Shown: piece after piece, positions 11,202 through 22,945 of the stretch
Numbering within the stretch: the first letter of the stretch is position 1
Layout: every line of letters starts with the position of its first letter
Assembly (NCBI GenBank): GCA_001179505.1
Contig: CDMY01000200.1
Span: forward strand, 98,411 to 162,410
Direction of reading: 5' to 3'
From: Vitrella brassicaformis
Taxonomy: Eukaryota; Sar; Vitrellaceae
DNA: 64,000 bases
Position numbers and translations under genes: made by a program
Notes under the pieces: model-generated
The model's input: the letters and a program-made list of their open reading frames with translations, nothing else
What the model was told of the DNA's origin: nothing
Databases searched by the model: none

Positions 11202-12500
11202 TCATCTGAGGCTTGAAGTGCTGGATGATGCGATGCTCGACGACGTGGACGACTCAGCCTCGTCGGCAGCGGCCTTATCAAGCAACAGTGACGCCTGGTG
11301 TCTTCCTCGCCTGCTGCTGCTGTTGCTGCTGGTGGTGAGGGAGTATATGGTGTAGGAGTACAGGAGGGCCCCACACGTCGACACAACAATGCCTGGACAA
11401 GAAGACATTAGGACAAGAGACACGAGGGGAGGGACGGGGCGAACCCACCTGATGTAAAGGAGGGCGTGAGAGCGATGTCTGGGAAAAGCATCACGCCAAG
11501 CACATCACATATGGTGTTCTTGAAGTTGCTGAGGGTCACATGCAGCACACAGAGAGCAAAAAAGAGTCAAAAAATAGAGCAATCCTCCTCTCGTCCCCCA
11601 CCTGCACACTCCCACAGTCATGGCGCTGGTATGATTTGTCGCCATGAAGTGGAAGTAATTCAGCGTCGCTGCCAGCACGGAGTTGACAGCCGCACATGTC
11701 AGGAAGAACGGGGACGTCAGGTCTTTGTAGCTCATGACCGTCTCGTATTCCCCAGCCAGCAGCACCCACACGCCGAGGTAGAAAGACATCCCGCACGACT
11801 GGTAGAAGAGGAGGCTCCACTCATTGTCATGGCCCCTCGAGAGCTCACGCTTGCTGATGACGCTGTACCACGATCCCGAGATCACACCCATCAGAATCAA
11901 GGTCACGCCAATGGCCGAGAAGAACATGTCTCCCCTGCAATAGACGGATGGAGACAGCAGATTCTTCTTGCGGCGGCCTTTTTTTCCTTTGTGGCCCACC
12001 AGGCTGCCAGCAGTGCCCCAGCGGTCATGATGACGGCAGCAAAGACCACGCCCCAGGAAGGAATGCGGCCGAAGACCCAATACTCACAGGGCATGGTGAA
12101 GAGGCAACTCAGACGAAGAAGGGCTGAATGCATCGGCACATTCAAGTATCTGACCATAGTAACAAGTAGACGTCTTTGCACACTTCAGGTGCCACGATTC
12201 TTACTTGAGTGACGACAGTCCACAGAAAATGCGCAGCACGCTTATGAGCGACATTTCCATGAGCTGCCACTGCCGATGAAGCGTCAAGGGGGGAAGAGTT
12301 ATCCACCCCAGCCAGCCGAACCGCCGAACAACCACAGCAGTGAGGAGCTGCTGGGCCAGACAAAGCGCTCCCGCCGCATGGAAGTGAGCCGTTGAGAAAA
12401 TGGCCTTGTTGAAGGTCGTCTGCACATCAAACATTACTGCATTCATTCATCCCTGAACAGGACACACAGACACGACGATGAATGGCCCCATGTCTCCCCT

Positions 12501-12535
<35 letters not shown>

Positions 12536-12656
12536 CGTAAGTACCTGATGCAGATTGTGCGTGCACGCATAGCTCCACCCAATGCAATGCGTGCACGCAC
12601 CAGGCCAACGGAGGTCGCCATGTACGCGGCACAAGCGCCACACGCCGGCCCGACAT
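11202..12656 (-). CDS. SLC35D-type nucleotide-sugar transporter
   Basis: A ten-span Golgi/ER antiporter of the drug/metabolite-transporter superfamily is expected. Exons read in phase: 12545-12656, about 12208-12436, about 11999-12148, about 11630-11940, about 11460-11540 and 11202-11394. Family signatures are TTFNKAIFS in the first span, YLNVPMHSALLRLSCLFTM (compare KYVNVPMFTALRRTTALFTM-like sequence in SLC35D), VIMTAGALLAAW, ATNHTSAMTVGVC followed by NFKNTICDVLG, and SGIVVSTCGALLYSYTIYS. The tail is Ser-rich and cytosolic (SSSIASSSTSSLR). Intron 1 contains a long (GA)n run, seen as CT repeats at 12504-12533 on the plus strand. The start MSGRRVALVPRTW is the best in-phase choice but has no independent support. 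Substrate (UDP- or GDP-sugar) cannot be decided from sequence. Confidence 0.85.
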
Positions 12657-12998
12657 GCCGGAACTCCTCTGGGTGGGTCGGGGGAGGCCCTCTTCGTGCA
12701 GCTGCGCCCTGCCTCACATGGGCACTCTGCACACATTGGCAGCACTGCATGCATAGTGGCTCTTTCTGTCCTCTGCATTGCAAAATGGGCGCACCTTGCG
12801 GATGTCGTGGAGGAACCCCACATCGCTCGCCAGCAGGGGCGACCCTTCGAAACGAGGTCTACGAGCAGCCGTGTTCATCCCGCTCATCCTTTCAGAACCC
12901 TTTTGTGTTTACGACAGCGAGCTTTTTGACAATCCCTCCCTGGTTTCTCCCCAAGGGGGCTGTGCTTTGTCTGGGTAGATCTGCCACATTGACTTAAG
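12657..12998. promoter_or_regulatory. Bidirectional promoter region, sugar transporter / EMC3
   Basis: A 342-base gap separates two divergent start codons. No ORF here looks like a gene: those crossing it are out of frame with both neighbours. It has GC-rich halves and a TTTTGTGTTT/TTTTTGACAA A/T patch at 12900-12935 near the EMC3 start. Confidence 0.45.
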
Positions 12999-14634
12999 AT
13001 GGAGCCCATCACGCTGGACGAGAACATCTGTTACTATGTGCTCATCCCCATCTTCATCGTCTGCATCATGGTCTCATTCCTCCGGCAGAAGATCCTCGTC
13101 GTCCTCAAAAGCGACACCAAAGTCGACCTCAAGGAAGTCAAAAACTCGTGAGCACACACACTCACCAACGCACCCACAAGAAGCAGCAGAGATCTCTCTC
13201 TCCTTGTGATGATGACGATGTGACACTGATGGTTGATGCTGCAGGCAGCTGCTGACACGTGCGAAGGTGCTGCGTGTCAATGCCGACTTTCTGCCAGAGA
13301 AGGCGTTCCGCTCGCGGAAGGCCTTCTTCAACAAGAAGGACACGGGCGCCTTCTGGAACCCACCTGACACACCAAACCCCCTGCAAGCTATGGCCACACA
13401 AGGTGGGGGCGGATGAGATGAGACCAGCAGATAAGGCAAGGCCTGTAGTGTGGGTGTGGTTGCGGTTGTGGTTGTGGTTGTGGTTGTGGTGTGTGGTCAG
13501 ATCCGACTCAGGTAATGGGCATGCTCAAGTCGCAGATGGCGTTTGTCATCCTCAACGGCGGGCTGGCCTACTGGGTCCACTTCCTCTTCTCGGGCTTCCT
13601 CGTCGGTAAGCTCCCTGCCTACCAGGTTGAACCAACAGAGAGAGAGAGAGAGAGAGAGATGGCCTGTAGTGCTGGACATGTCTGTCTGAGAGCTGCCTTA
13701 TGTATGCTGTGGTGTGGTGTGGTGTGGTGTGTGTCGTGTCGTGTCGTGTCGGGTGGGCACACAGCCAAGGCGCCGTTCCCCCTGACCTACAAGTTCAAGT
13801 TTATGCTGCAGCGGGGGGTGGACCTCAGCTCCCTTGACGTCACATACGTCTCCTCACTCTCATGGTCAGTCAGTCAGTTGGTTAGGTGCGGTGGCAGACA
13901 GACAGAGAGACGGAGAGAGCTGAGGAGGGACACTGTTGACTGACAGCTGCATGCCGTCTGTTGCCGGCCGGGCCGGTGTGGTCATCACTCACATCAATCG
14001 ATCAGGTACTTCTTCATCTTGTTTGCGTCGGGTGGGATCGTCTCGCTGCTGCTGAATCTGCGCGGCGCACGTAAGACAGGCAGGCAGTCGAACGTTCAAC
14101 AGAAGGCGACTCGACTCACCATCATCTGTCTGTCTGTCTCGATGCGTGTGTGCGTGTGTGTGTGGCTGTGATGTGCACTGCAGCGCAGCACGAGCAGGAG
14201 GCGCAGGACATCCAGGCGATGGACATGATCAACCCAATGATGGGCGGCATGGCCGGACCAAGTGAGCCGAGCTGAGCTGAGCTGAGCCGAGCCAGGCCAG
14301 CAGCATCAATCCCTCTCGTATGTGTGTGACATCCCGGTGTTGTGTTGTGTTGTGGGTGGTGTGTGTGTTCAGCTGCGATGCCTGGTATGCCAGGCTCCCA
14401 GCCTGACTTGAAGAAGGTCTATCAGCAGGAGAGAGACAACCTAGACATCGTGGTACGGTCGGTCAGCAACTCCACCCAGCCAGCCCAGCCACACTCATAT
14501 ACACTTTTCACGCCAGCACGAGTGCAGTGTGTGGCTGTCTGTGGTCGGTATGTATGTGTCAGTCTCACGACTTTGCCTTGGCGACTGTCGAGCAGAGGCT
14601 GGTACAAAAGTGGACCAAGCAGAAGCAGCACTGA
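12999..14634 (+). CDS. EMC3: ER membrane protein complex subunit 3
   Basis: EMC3 is the Oxa1/YidC-like core insertase subunit of the ER membrane complex, which inserts tail-anchored and multi-span proteins. Seven exons are readable. Span 1 lies in [20 protein letters not shown] just after MEPITLD. The conserved cytosolic loop with [20 protein letters not shown] and [11 protein letters not shown] follows. The second span region is [20 protein letters not shown], then [40 protein letters not shown], and the C-terminal MGGMAGP / AAMPGMPG linker. The protein ends [15 protein letters not shown] before TGA at 14632-14634. Order and length match animal EMC3 closely. Intron 3 near 13450-13495 carries a GTGGTT hexamer repeat. 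Confidence 0.95.
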
Positions 14635-15188
14635 TGCGATGCGTGTGAAGAGAGGTGTCGCTGGCTGGTGACAGTGTGACTGACGATTAAATGAATGGCC
14701 GGCCTTTAGTCGGATGAAGAGAGCTTACTTAGGCACACACACACACAGGAAGGTACTAGGTGTCAGGGTCTATACAAGAGTCACACACCACACCACACCA
14801 CACACCATCCTCGCACACACAACACACGTCACACCAGGCACACCCACCCAGATAGATCGAATGGGCCGGGTGAAAAATCATCTCATCAACAGCCAGCACC
14901 ATGTCCATGTCCAACCATCGACGGCGTTAAAGCAACCATCGTCTCGTACCAACCCATACCAATAAAGCATTAAAATCCGTCCAGCCGTCCAGCCGTCCAT
15001 CCATCCATCCATCTCTGCCTCTGATCGATCGCTTCATTGTCAGACCGCATCGGCCAGCCATTCATCCAACGCACCAGCTCCCAGCTCGTCTGCGTTCCTT
15101 ATGCCGTAAGGAAGAGACGGAGGAGGCCACGAAAAACCCAGCAGCATCTCACGCGGCAAAAATGCGGTTTGGGGACCCGCCTGCCGCG
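14635..15188. other. Convergent intergenic region
   Basis: Between the stop codons of EMC3 and the TIC110-like gene. Contains CA-rich low-complexity sequence (14740-14850), CCAT/CCGT short repeats (14980-15010) and an AATAAA at 14962-14967, a possible EMC3 polyadenylation signal. No gene seen. Confidence 0.4.
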
Positions 15189-18100
15189 CTATGTGTTGAC
15201 TCCTACTGGTGCAGGCGATGCCTGTGCCTGTGTGCCGTTGGGCTGCTGCTGCTGCTGCTGGGAGGACTCTAGCTCTGCTGATGCGTGGGTGGGGGACGAG
15301 GGGGAAAGGTGGGAGGGGTCTTCTGATGGTGCTGGTGATGGTGCCGGGGGTCTTCTCAGTGACGGGGGCGGTGATGGCGCGGGTGAGCCGTTGACCGAGG
15401 TGAACCGCTTCAGCGTCTCCTGAGGTATCGACAGATACCTGCACACACACGCGCACACACACACACACACAGACACACGTGTCGATGGGCCGGGCCGTGT
15501 TGATGGTTTGATTGACCTTGCAAGCGTTGTCAGTTTCCGTTGCCGCTCGTCAGCCTCTGCCGGCGTGAAGGGCTTCAGCGCATATGACGACAACTGACAC
15601 ACACACACACAAGAGGGCATGCATCCCATTCACCAGATTTACTGCCCTCCCTCTCACTCACCAATTGGAATCTCTCTGCGTAGTCCCCAATGGCAGCGCC
15701 GGTCTCGTTGATGAGCGGCGTGATCTCCTCCTCGACGAGCAGCGGCGCCCAGGTGAAGAACTTGTCGAGGGCCGCCATGGCGTCCTTCCGCCTGTCGGAC
15801 TTGATGCTCGTGCCCGCCTCACGCCATGACCACAACACCCTGCGAGATAATAATGAGATCATGCACAGCACACGTGTGTTCGGTGGTGGACGGGGTGCGG
15901 CCGACTGACTTGTCTTTGACGGCTTGTTCGACTAATCGTGAGGCCTCCTCGTTGTCGAGACCTGGTGGATTGGGGGGAGGGAGAGTGCGGCGCGCATCAA
16001 TCAAGCGTCTGTCTGTCTGCCTGTCTGTGTGGGTGTCTGTGTGGGTGTGGGTGGCTTGTGAGCGTACCCAGCTGTTCCTGCACGTCGGTGAGGTATTCCC
16101 TGCACGACTCGTCCAGAGTCCCATCGGCGGTCGGCTCCAGGATGTCCGATACCTCAGCACTGCACACACACACACACACACACATCAGTGGACGCACCCC
16201 ATCCCCACCCCCATCACGGCCTCCCTCACTTGAAGTATCTTGTCCTGTCGCTGTCGTCGATCTCCAGGGTGTCGACGAGGTCCAGCCCCAGCCCGATGGC
16301 GCACTCCCGCAGCCGCCGCACGGCAGCGCCCGTCACGCCCTGCCCCACCGAGGTCTCCTGCTCGGCCTTGAGACGCGCGATCTTGACCTCCAGGATGTAC
16401 CGCTGGACGTCGTCGTCTGACATGCGGAAGTCATCCTGATGCACACACACACACACACGCACACACAGAGGAAGAGCGACTGTGGGTGTTGGAGGGAGGG
16501 AGGGAGGGGGGGAGGGTGCGTGCGTGCCTTGAGTTGGTTGACGGCCCCCATGTCTGACGCTTCGAGAGCGAACTTGCCCTTGAAGACGTCGTCCAGGAAA
16601 CGCCGCAAGATCTTGCCGCCTGAATGACATGACCCACAACACACAACAGACACACACACACACAACACATAAGCCAGCAGCCAGAGAGAAGGATGCCTTG
16701 GCGTACCGATTTCCGCTGACTTGGCCCGCAGCACCGGTCCGGTGAAGCCCACAATGGCGCCGAGCTTGGGCGCCACTTGCAGATGCCGATCGCGCTTGGG
16801 ACCAGCTGCCACACACAGAGACAGACACACACACAAGACAGAGAAAGGGGATGGGTCATTGGTCGGTCGGTCGATCGGCTGGTCGCTCTTTTTCTGGCTT
16901 ACGCTCTTCAGTGAAGGCCCTGATGATGTACTGCTCGAAGAACTCGCTCAGTGTCTCGGGCTTGGCCAAACCGCTGCAGTCGAAGGCGAGTCTGTAGTCG
17001 GGCCACCGCTCGCCCTCGATGGGGATCTCCTCGATGAGATTGTTGTCCTCAAAGAAGGCCACGAAGTTGGTCGCCTCGTCCATGAAGTTGCCCTCCGACT
17101 CAAACCCTGCACCCACCCACACATCGCCCACAGACACACACACACAAGGGAGTGGCGTCGCGTGTGTGTCTGTGAAGGTCTGTCTGCTTGTCGTGCGTGC
17201 CTAGAGTGCCGGCGCCTCCCGAGCTGAGGACGAAGGGGTCCTCTCCCGTGTCCCTCTTGTAACGCCGATCGAGGTCTTTCCTGCATGGCATAAGCGGAAA
17301 TGGCGGCGTGTTTGTAACACATTCATGTGGCGTGGTTGTGTGACCTGCCTACCTGGACAGGGTGGCCTTGGCGAGCTCGTACTCGAGTGCGGGGACGAAG
17401 TTCGCCCCAAGGTACTCCCGCATGCCGTCAAAGGTGTACCGCAGCGCAGTGTCCTGCATACACACACAAACCACACACACATCCCCCTATCCCATTCCAT
17501 CCCATCCACCCCTCGAGCTTTCTCTGTTCCTCCCTCACCGGCTTGATGAAGAGCCACCGTCTCAAGGTCTCCAGCTCCCGCTTGACATAGTCGGTCATCA
17601 GCCCCGTCACCCCCAGTCCCTCCCTGACAGCCTGGATGAAGGGCGCCTTGCCGTACCGCTCGTTCAGGTGGTTGATCTGCGCCTGCCGCAGCCCCAGGGC
17701 GGCCCGCGTCTTGAGGAGGTCGGAGCGCTCGGCTGGCGTGGGGATGCGGCCGCCCTTGGTGAGGGTCTTGAGCTTAAAGGTGTAGATCTCGGTGGCGATG
17801 GAGGTGTAGTCCTGGGTGGCCAGCTGATACTTGGACAGCACGGCCGCCATTGACGATGCACTGACAGATACAGAACAGAGAGAGATACAGACAGAGAGAG
17901 AGATGCGCCTGTGTTGGTGTGTGCTGGGAGGGGTTGGTTCGGTTACGTGGTTGCTGCATGCTGGTCTGCGCGCGTGACGTTCCAGGTGCCCTCGGGTGCC
18001 TTGTCGATGTTGTCCTGCAGCCGGGAGCGCACCTCGTCGAGGCACAGCTCCTTGCGCATCGCCTCCACGTCGGACGCTCTGTTGCCCGTCAGGTTGCCCC

Positions 18101-20963
18101 ACATCACCAGATCGCTGTTCAGGTCGCTGCTGTAGGTCTGCACCAAGGCAATCGATCGATGGATGGATGGATCTGTTGTGTGTGGCGGGGGGAGGGGCTG
18201 GGGGGGTACCTGGTGTGTGGTGATGTATTCCTGTGCGACGTATCTGGCGAGGTCGAGGGCGTTCACGGAGTTGGCGCCCTCCCCGCTGATGGGATTGCGG
18301 ACAAAACTGACCACACACAGACAGACACACAGAGAGCGAGAGAGTATGCCCCGGAGGACGCACCTCTCCACGCCATGCTCACTCACTCGTATTTGATTTT
18401 GTCGTGGAAAGCGTCCCGATCGACCACATTGATGGCATCGGCAAGGGCACCCACACTCTGGTATAACCACACACACACAGAGAGAGACAGAGAGAGATGC
18501 ACACAACACAAGACAAGACAAGCATAGCGTTGTGTCTTTCTGTCTTTGCAGACCTGGTGGAACTCCAGGAGTCGGTAGACGAGCTCGACGGCGATGGCCG
18601 TGTTGCCCACCTCGAAGGAACGAACAGCCTCCTGCACACCACACCACCACACAGGCACGCACACAACCAGGGTGTCGCAGGATGATAATGGGGGCTGGAT
18701 GAAGACCCACACACAAGGGGCTGCCTGGCTGGGTGGTTGTCTGGGGTGGCTTGGCTCGGCTTACCGAATAGATCTGGAAGGCCTTTTCGTTGACCCTGTT
18801 CTTCAACTCAACGTCCATCCGCTCGGGCTGGATGCGCGCAGAACTGCGCCGCCATCACACAGACACACACCACACACACAGACAGCTCAGACGCCGTCAC
18901 TTCGGTCTGTCTGTGTGGCAGACTGACCTCTGCAGCTGTTTGGCCCTCAAGCCGACGTCGATGATGGAGGTGGTCCTGTTGCCGTACTCGTCGAGCAGAG
19001 ACGTCATCGCACGGCGGAACCGGGGCAGCTGACCGACCCAACCACACACACACACACACGGACACCATCCATACAGGCAGGCATCACATCTCTGTATCTC
19101 TGTGTGGCTCACTCACGCCCTCACTCACTCACCGTGTAGGTCTGGATCTCCTCATTGACCGCATACCGATTCACCCTGACCAACACACAGACACACAGAC
19201 ACACACACTCAGAAGAGCACGACAACATCATCACCCCCCCCCCCCCCCCCCCCCCNNNNNNNNNNNNNNNNNNNNNNNNNNNNNNNNNNNNNNNNNNNNN
19301 NNNNNNNNNNNNNNNNNNNNNNNNNNNNNNNNNNNNNNNNNNNNNNNNNNNNNNNNNNNNNNNNNNNNNNNNNNNNNNNNNNNNNNNNNNNNNNNNNNNN
19401 NNNNNNNNNNNNNNNNNNNNNNNNNNNNNNNNNNNNNNNNNNNNNNNNNNNNNNNNNNNNNNNNNNNNNNNNNNNNNNNNNNNNNNNNNNNNNNNNNNNN
19501 NNNNNNNNNNNNNNNNNNNNNNNNNNNNNNNNNNNNNNNNNNNNNNNNNNNNNNNCCCCCCCCCCCCCCCCCCCCGCAACTCCCCTACCCACCCCAGGAC
19601 ATCGACAAGCGCGTCGATGAGCTGGTTGTCGTTGTCGGACAGGTCGATGTCGAGCTCGTTCAGCCCCCCAACAGTGTCAGTCGAAGTGGCCGCCATCGAT
19701 GCCTCGTACAGCTCCTGGATCGTCGGCTGCTTCTTCTCCTCTTTGTCCTGCTTGGTCCCATCACCGGCAGCAGGGGCAGCAGCAGCCCCGGCGTACTGCC
19801 GCGCGACGATGTTGATGTCGTATTTCTCGATGTCAAGGTCGCGCCGCCTTCTCTCCGTCTCTGTCGACGAGCGGCGGAGGTGCCGAATGTCGAAGTTGAT
19901 GATCTGGCTCAGCTGACACACACCACACACCACACACACGGAGAGAGACAGAGAGAGAGAATGGATGGGTCTCCCCTCCCACCACTCACACACACACACA
20001 CCCCCCTTCGGCAGAGCGTACCATGATCTCGAAGTGTTTGTTGTGCGTCTCCTCGATGATCTCGTCGCTCACGCCGAAAGCGGCGATCCACTCGCCCAGC
20101 TCGTCGCGGAGCCTCTGGACCTTGTCATCTGTGAGGCTGTCCATCGACGGCAGCGGGGTGGTGGGGAACATCTCGTTGAGCACCTGCTCGTACGCGTCGG
20201 TCACCAGGCTCTTAAGACGGGCCTGACCGACCTTCTTCTTTATCTGACAGACAGACAAGTGACAGAGAGAGGCCGATGTGTGTGTGTGTGTGTGTTGGGG
20301 GGCGGGGGGAGGAGCGGAGCGGAGCGTGCCTGCAGGTCGCCGATGGTCTCGTCGACTGAGAACTGGTACATGTCTTTGCCGGCCTTGACCGAGTCGACGT
20401 CGCCCTCGACCTCCTCACTCTTGGCCTGTACACACACACACACAGCCCCGCCACCACAACACACACACACATGTGCAACGTACGTCGCATGGCATGGATG
20501 AGCGTCTCTCTCTCTCTCTCTCTGTGTGCGTGTGTGTGTGACCAGGTTGTCGAAGAGGCAGTGTGCGAAGAAGATGTACTTGTCGAGGATTCTGCCGCCG
20601 AAGGTGTTGGTCCCCAGGTGCTCCTCCGACTCGTACTCGACGACGGGAGAGCACAGCCGCCTGACCCTGCTGGATGTCTTGGCCATGATGTCGAGCAGCC
20701 TGTCCTGGTCGATGCCCAGCACGTCCCGCCAGTCGAGGAGCTCCAGCAACTCGCGGCGCATGCTGCCCCTGCACACATAATGGACACATCGATGGATGGA
20801 TGGCCGTTGTTTTGTGTGGCGCGGTGCGGTGTGTGGTTTGTTCTGTTGTGTGGTTGCTTACCGTTTGCACATGCAGGCGTATAGGAGGATGTCCCTGAAG
20901 ATCTGGTCGCACAACTCGCGAGTTTGCCTGAACGAAGAAACCGACCGACAAGCCGCACGCACA

Positions 20964-20998
<35 letters not shown>

Positions 20999-22659
20999 GC
21001 AATCATGACCCTCATATAGAGGTGTGTGGCGGACAGGCCGCCCACCCCCACACCCACCACACACGCACACCCCAACAGCCCCACCCACTCACTCACCGTT
21101 TGTTGTAACCCCACCCGCCGCCCACATCCAGCAGCTCCTTCCGCTTGATATCCTTCGGCCCCCGCCGCGCCATCAGCCGAGCCAGGTCACGCAAGGCGCG
21201 CTCTTCAAACTTATCACCCTCTCTGGTCCACAGCCGCAGCCCCAGCGCACCGGCCGGCAGAGCGAGGAGCAGTCTCCGCTGCAGAGGGCCCAGGAGTGAC
21301 TGCAGGGTGGGGACCGACGGCAACAGCCGCGCTATGAGGGCCGGCGTACGGACGGGAGGGATGGCCAGGGCAGCGAGGAACAGGGCGGGGGTCACAGCTG
21401 ATGTGTGTCAGACACAGAGAGAGGGAGAGAGGGTGGTACGGTGTGTGTGTGTGTGTGTGTGTGGTTGCTCCCTCACGCACCCTGTACGAGCAGTTTGAAC
21501 TGTGCGGGTTTGAGGGGGCTGGAAGAGTTGGTCACCCGAAGCAAGGCCTCATCCACGGCTGCACTCCACCTCCACTGCCCACTGCGTTGCCGGCGAGGCC
21601 TCACAGGGTTGGCCATCTGAAGCAACCAACGCAGCGAAGCCATCTGATGCAGTTCTCGGCTGCTCCCCGCTCCTCTCCTCTCCTCTCCTCTCCTCTGACC
21701 TTTTCCAGAAGGGTCGCATTGGGGGGCTGCAGCAAATCCCTCACTGAGCCACACACACACACACACACACAAACACACAAGATGGGCACCTCTCTCTGCC
21801 CACGGTGAGGTGATCGATCCCCCGCTGTCTGCTCTGCCTTGGTTGCTCACGGAGGAAACGGAACTCGTGCGGCTCAGCGTCGAGGAGGAGCTTGATTGGC
21901 TCGCCTTCGTCGAGCGTCGAGTAGACCTCCAGGTTCTTGCGGATGTTCTCCTCGGTCTTCTCGGCCTGGGCCTCCTTCCGCTGCTCCTTGATGTAGTCGA
22001 GCGGGCCCTTGTCCTCGGGGGGCGGCGACGGCTTCGCGCCCATCTTGATCAGCTGACATGACAACAGAGAGATGGATGGATGGATGGATGTGTGTGTGTG
22101 TGTGTGTGTGTCCATTCATATGGCTGACCACTTCTTGCTCCGAGTAGGAGTCCCGTGGCCATCCCTCGGGCCACAGGGTGAGGTCCTTGATGCCCTTGCT
22201 TTCACGCTTGACGCGGTCACGGGCTGCCAACTCTTCCTCCAAGGCTGAACGAACCAACGAACCAACGAACCAACGAGCGAATAAGCCATAGACAATGCGC
22301 CTCCCTGTCTGTCTGTCTGTCTGGTCCGTGCATTCCTTGTCCCTCCCTCCCTGCCTTGCCGCCTGTCTGCCTGCCCACCGACCAGTCTTCATCTCGTCCT
22401 CGTTCATGAGATCTCCAATGGCCATCCGCACACCCCCAGCACCGACAGCATGCCGCCTCGCCACCACCCTCCTCTGTGCATGCCGCACCCTCAGCGGCGC
22501 CACCAGAGGCGCGAACGCCGACGCACGGTGCCTCGTTGGTGTCAGCTGCAGTGCCGCTGCGAGTGCCAGGCCGCACAGAGCGATGGACAGTTTGCTCAGC
22601 AGCAGGTGGGTCAGACCTGACGCCGACGCCTTCTTCTGTTTGTTGGCGTGAGGTGGCAT
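15189..22659 (-). CDS. TIC110: TIC110-like plastid inner-envelope protein
   Basis: TIC110 is a helical-repeat scaffold of the inner-envelope protein import machinery. The gene has more than 20 exons and encodes a product of about 1,000 residues. The leader begins MPPHANKQKKASASG, has a hydrophobic core (LLSKLSIALCGLALAAAL), then HRASAFAPLVAPLRVRHAQR. That is a signal peptide with an ASAFAP-type junction and a basic transit peptide, as expected for complex plastids. A second hydrophobic stretch (PALFLAALAIPPV ... RLLLALPAGALGLRL) could be the membrane anchor. The body is all-helical: WRDVLGIDQDRLLDIM, DKYIFFAHCLFDNL, FSVDETIGDLQ, ALGLRQAQINHLNERYGK. These resemble TIC110 helical repeats (LGID, VYVSALVFGD). 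The C-terminus is a Pro/Ser-rich and Gln-rich tail. The 300-N gap at 19256-19555 may hide coding sequence. Exons at 21480-21850 are uncertain. Confidence 0.6.
19256..19555. other. Assembly gap of 300 N flanked by poly-C
   Basis: Exactly 300 N with about 22 C on both sides (19234-19255 and 19556-19575). The round number suggests an estimated gap. The homopolymer probably stopped the assembly. It falls inside the TIC110-like gene, in or next to an intron. Confidence 0.95.
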
Positions 22660-22945
22660 GGTTCATCTGCGATACGCGCGCTGAGTGAGGGGATAGGGGA
22701 CGAGGGAAGAAGGGAGGGACAACAGGCGGATGGACCAAGACAAGAGAGCGACGAGCCGGTCTGGGAGATCTTGCACGAGCAGCTATCGGGAAGGCCTTGC
22801 AGTGTCAGCAGGCATCAGGCAGGGCCCAAAACAGCACGAAATCACGCCCCTTTCTGCGCGCTCAGCTCGCAGATTTGCGAGCTTGAGACCAGGGACAGAA
22901 AAGATCTGACAACGTGCACAGCTCAGCGCTCATTCACCAGTCAGG
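22660..22945. promoter_or_regulatory. Bidirectional promoter region, TIC110-like / cyclophilin-RS
   Basis: A 286-base spacer between divergent start codons. No coding exon is seen. The inferred function is a shared promoter. It contains CTCGCAGATTTGCGAG at 22864-22879, a near-perfect inverted repeat of 7-base arms. Confidence 0.45.

Noticed and set aside
12443-12823. Minus-strand open frames with long Arg-Glu runs
   Set aside because: The Arg-Glu run is the (GA)n microsatellite in intron 1 of the sugar transporter read as codons.
19155-19999. Open frames running through the N gap with Pro or Gly runs
   Set aside because: They exist only because N and poly-C read as open codons; real exons lie on the flanks.
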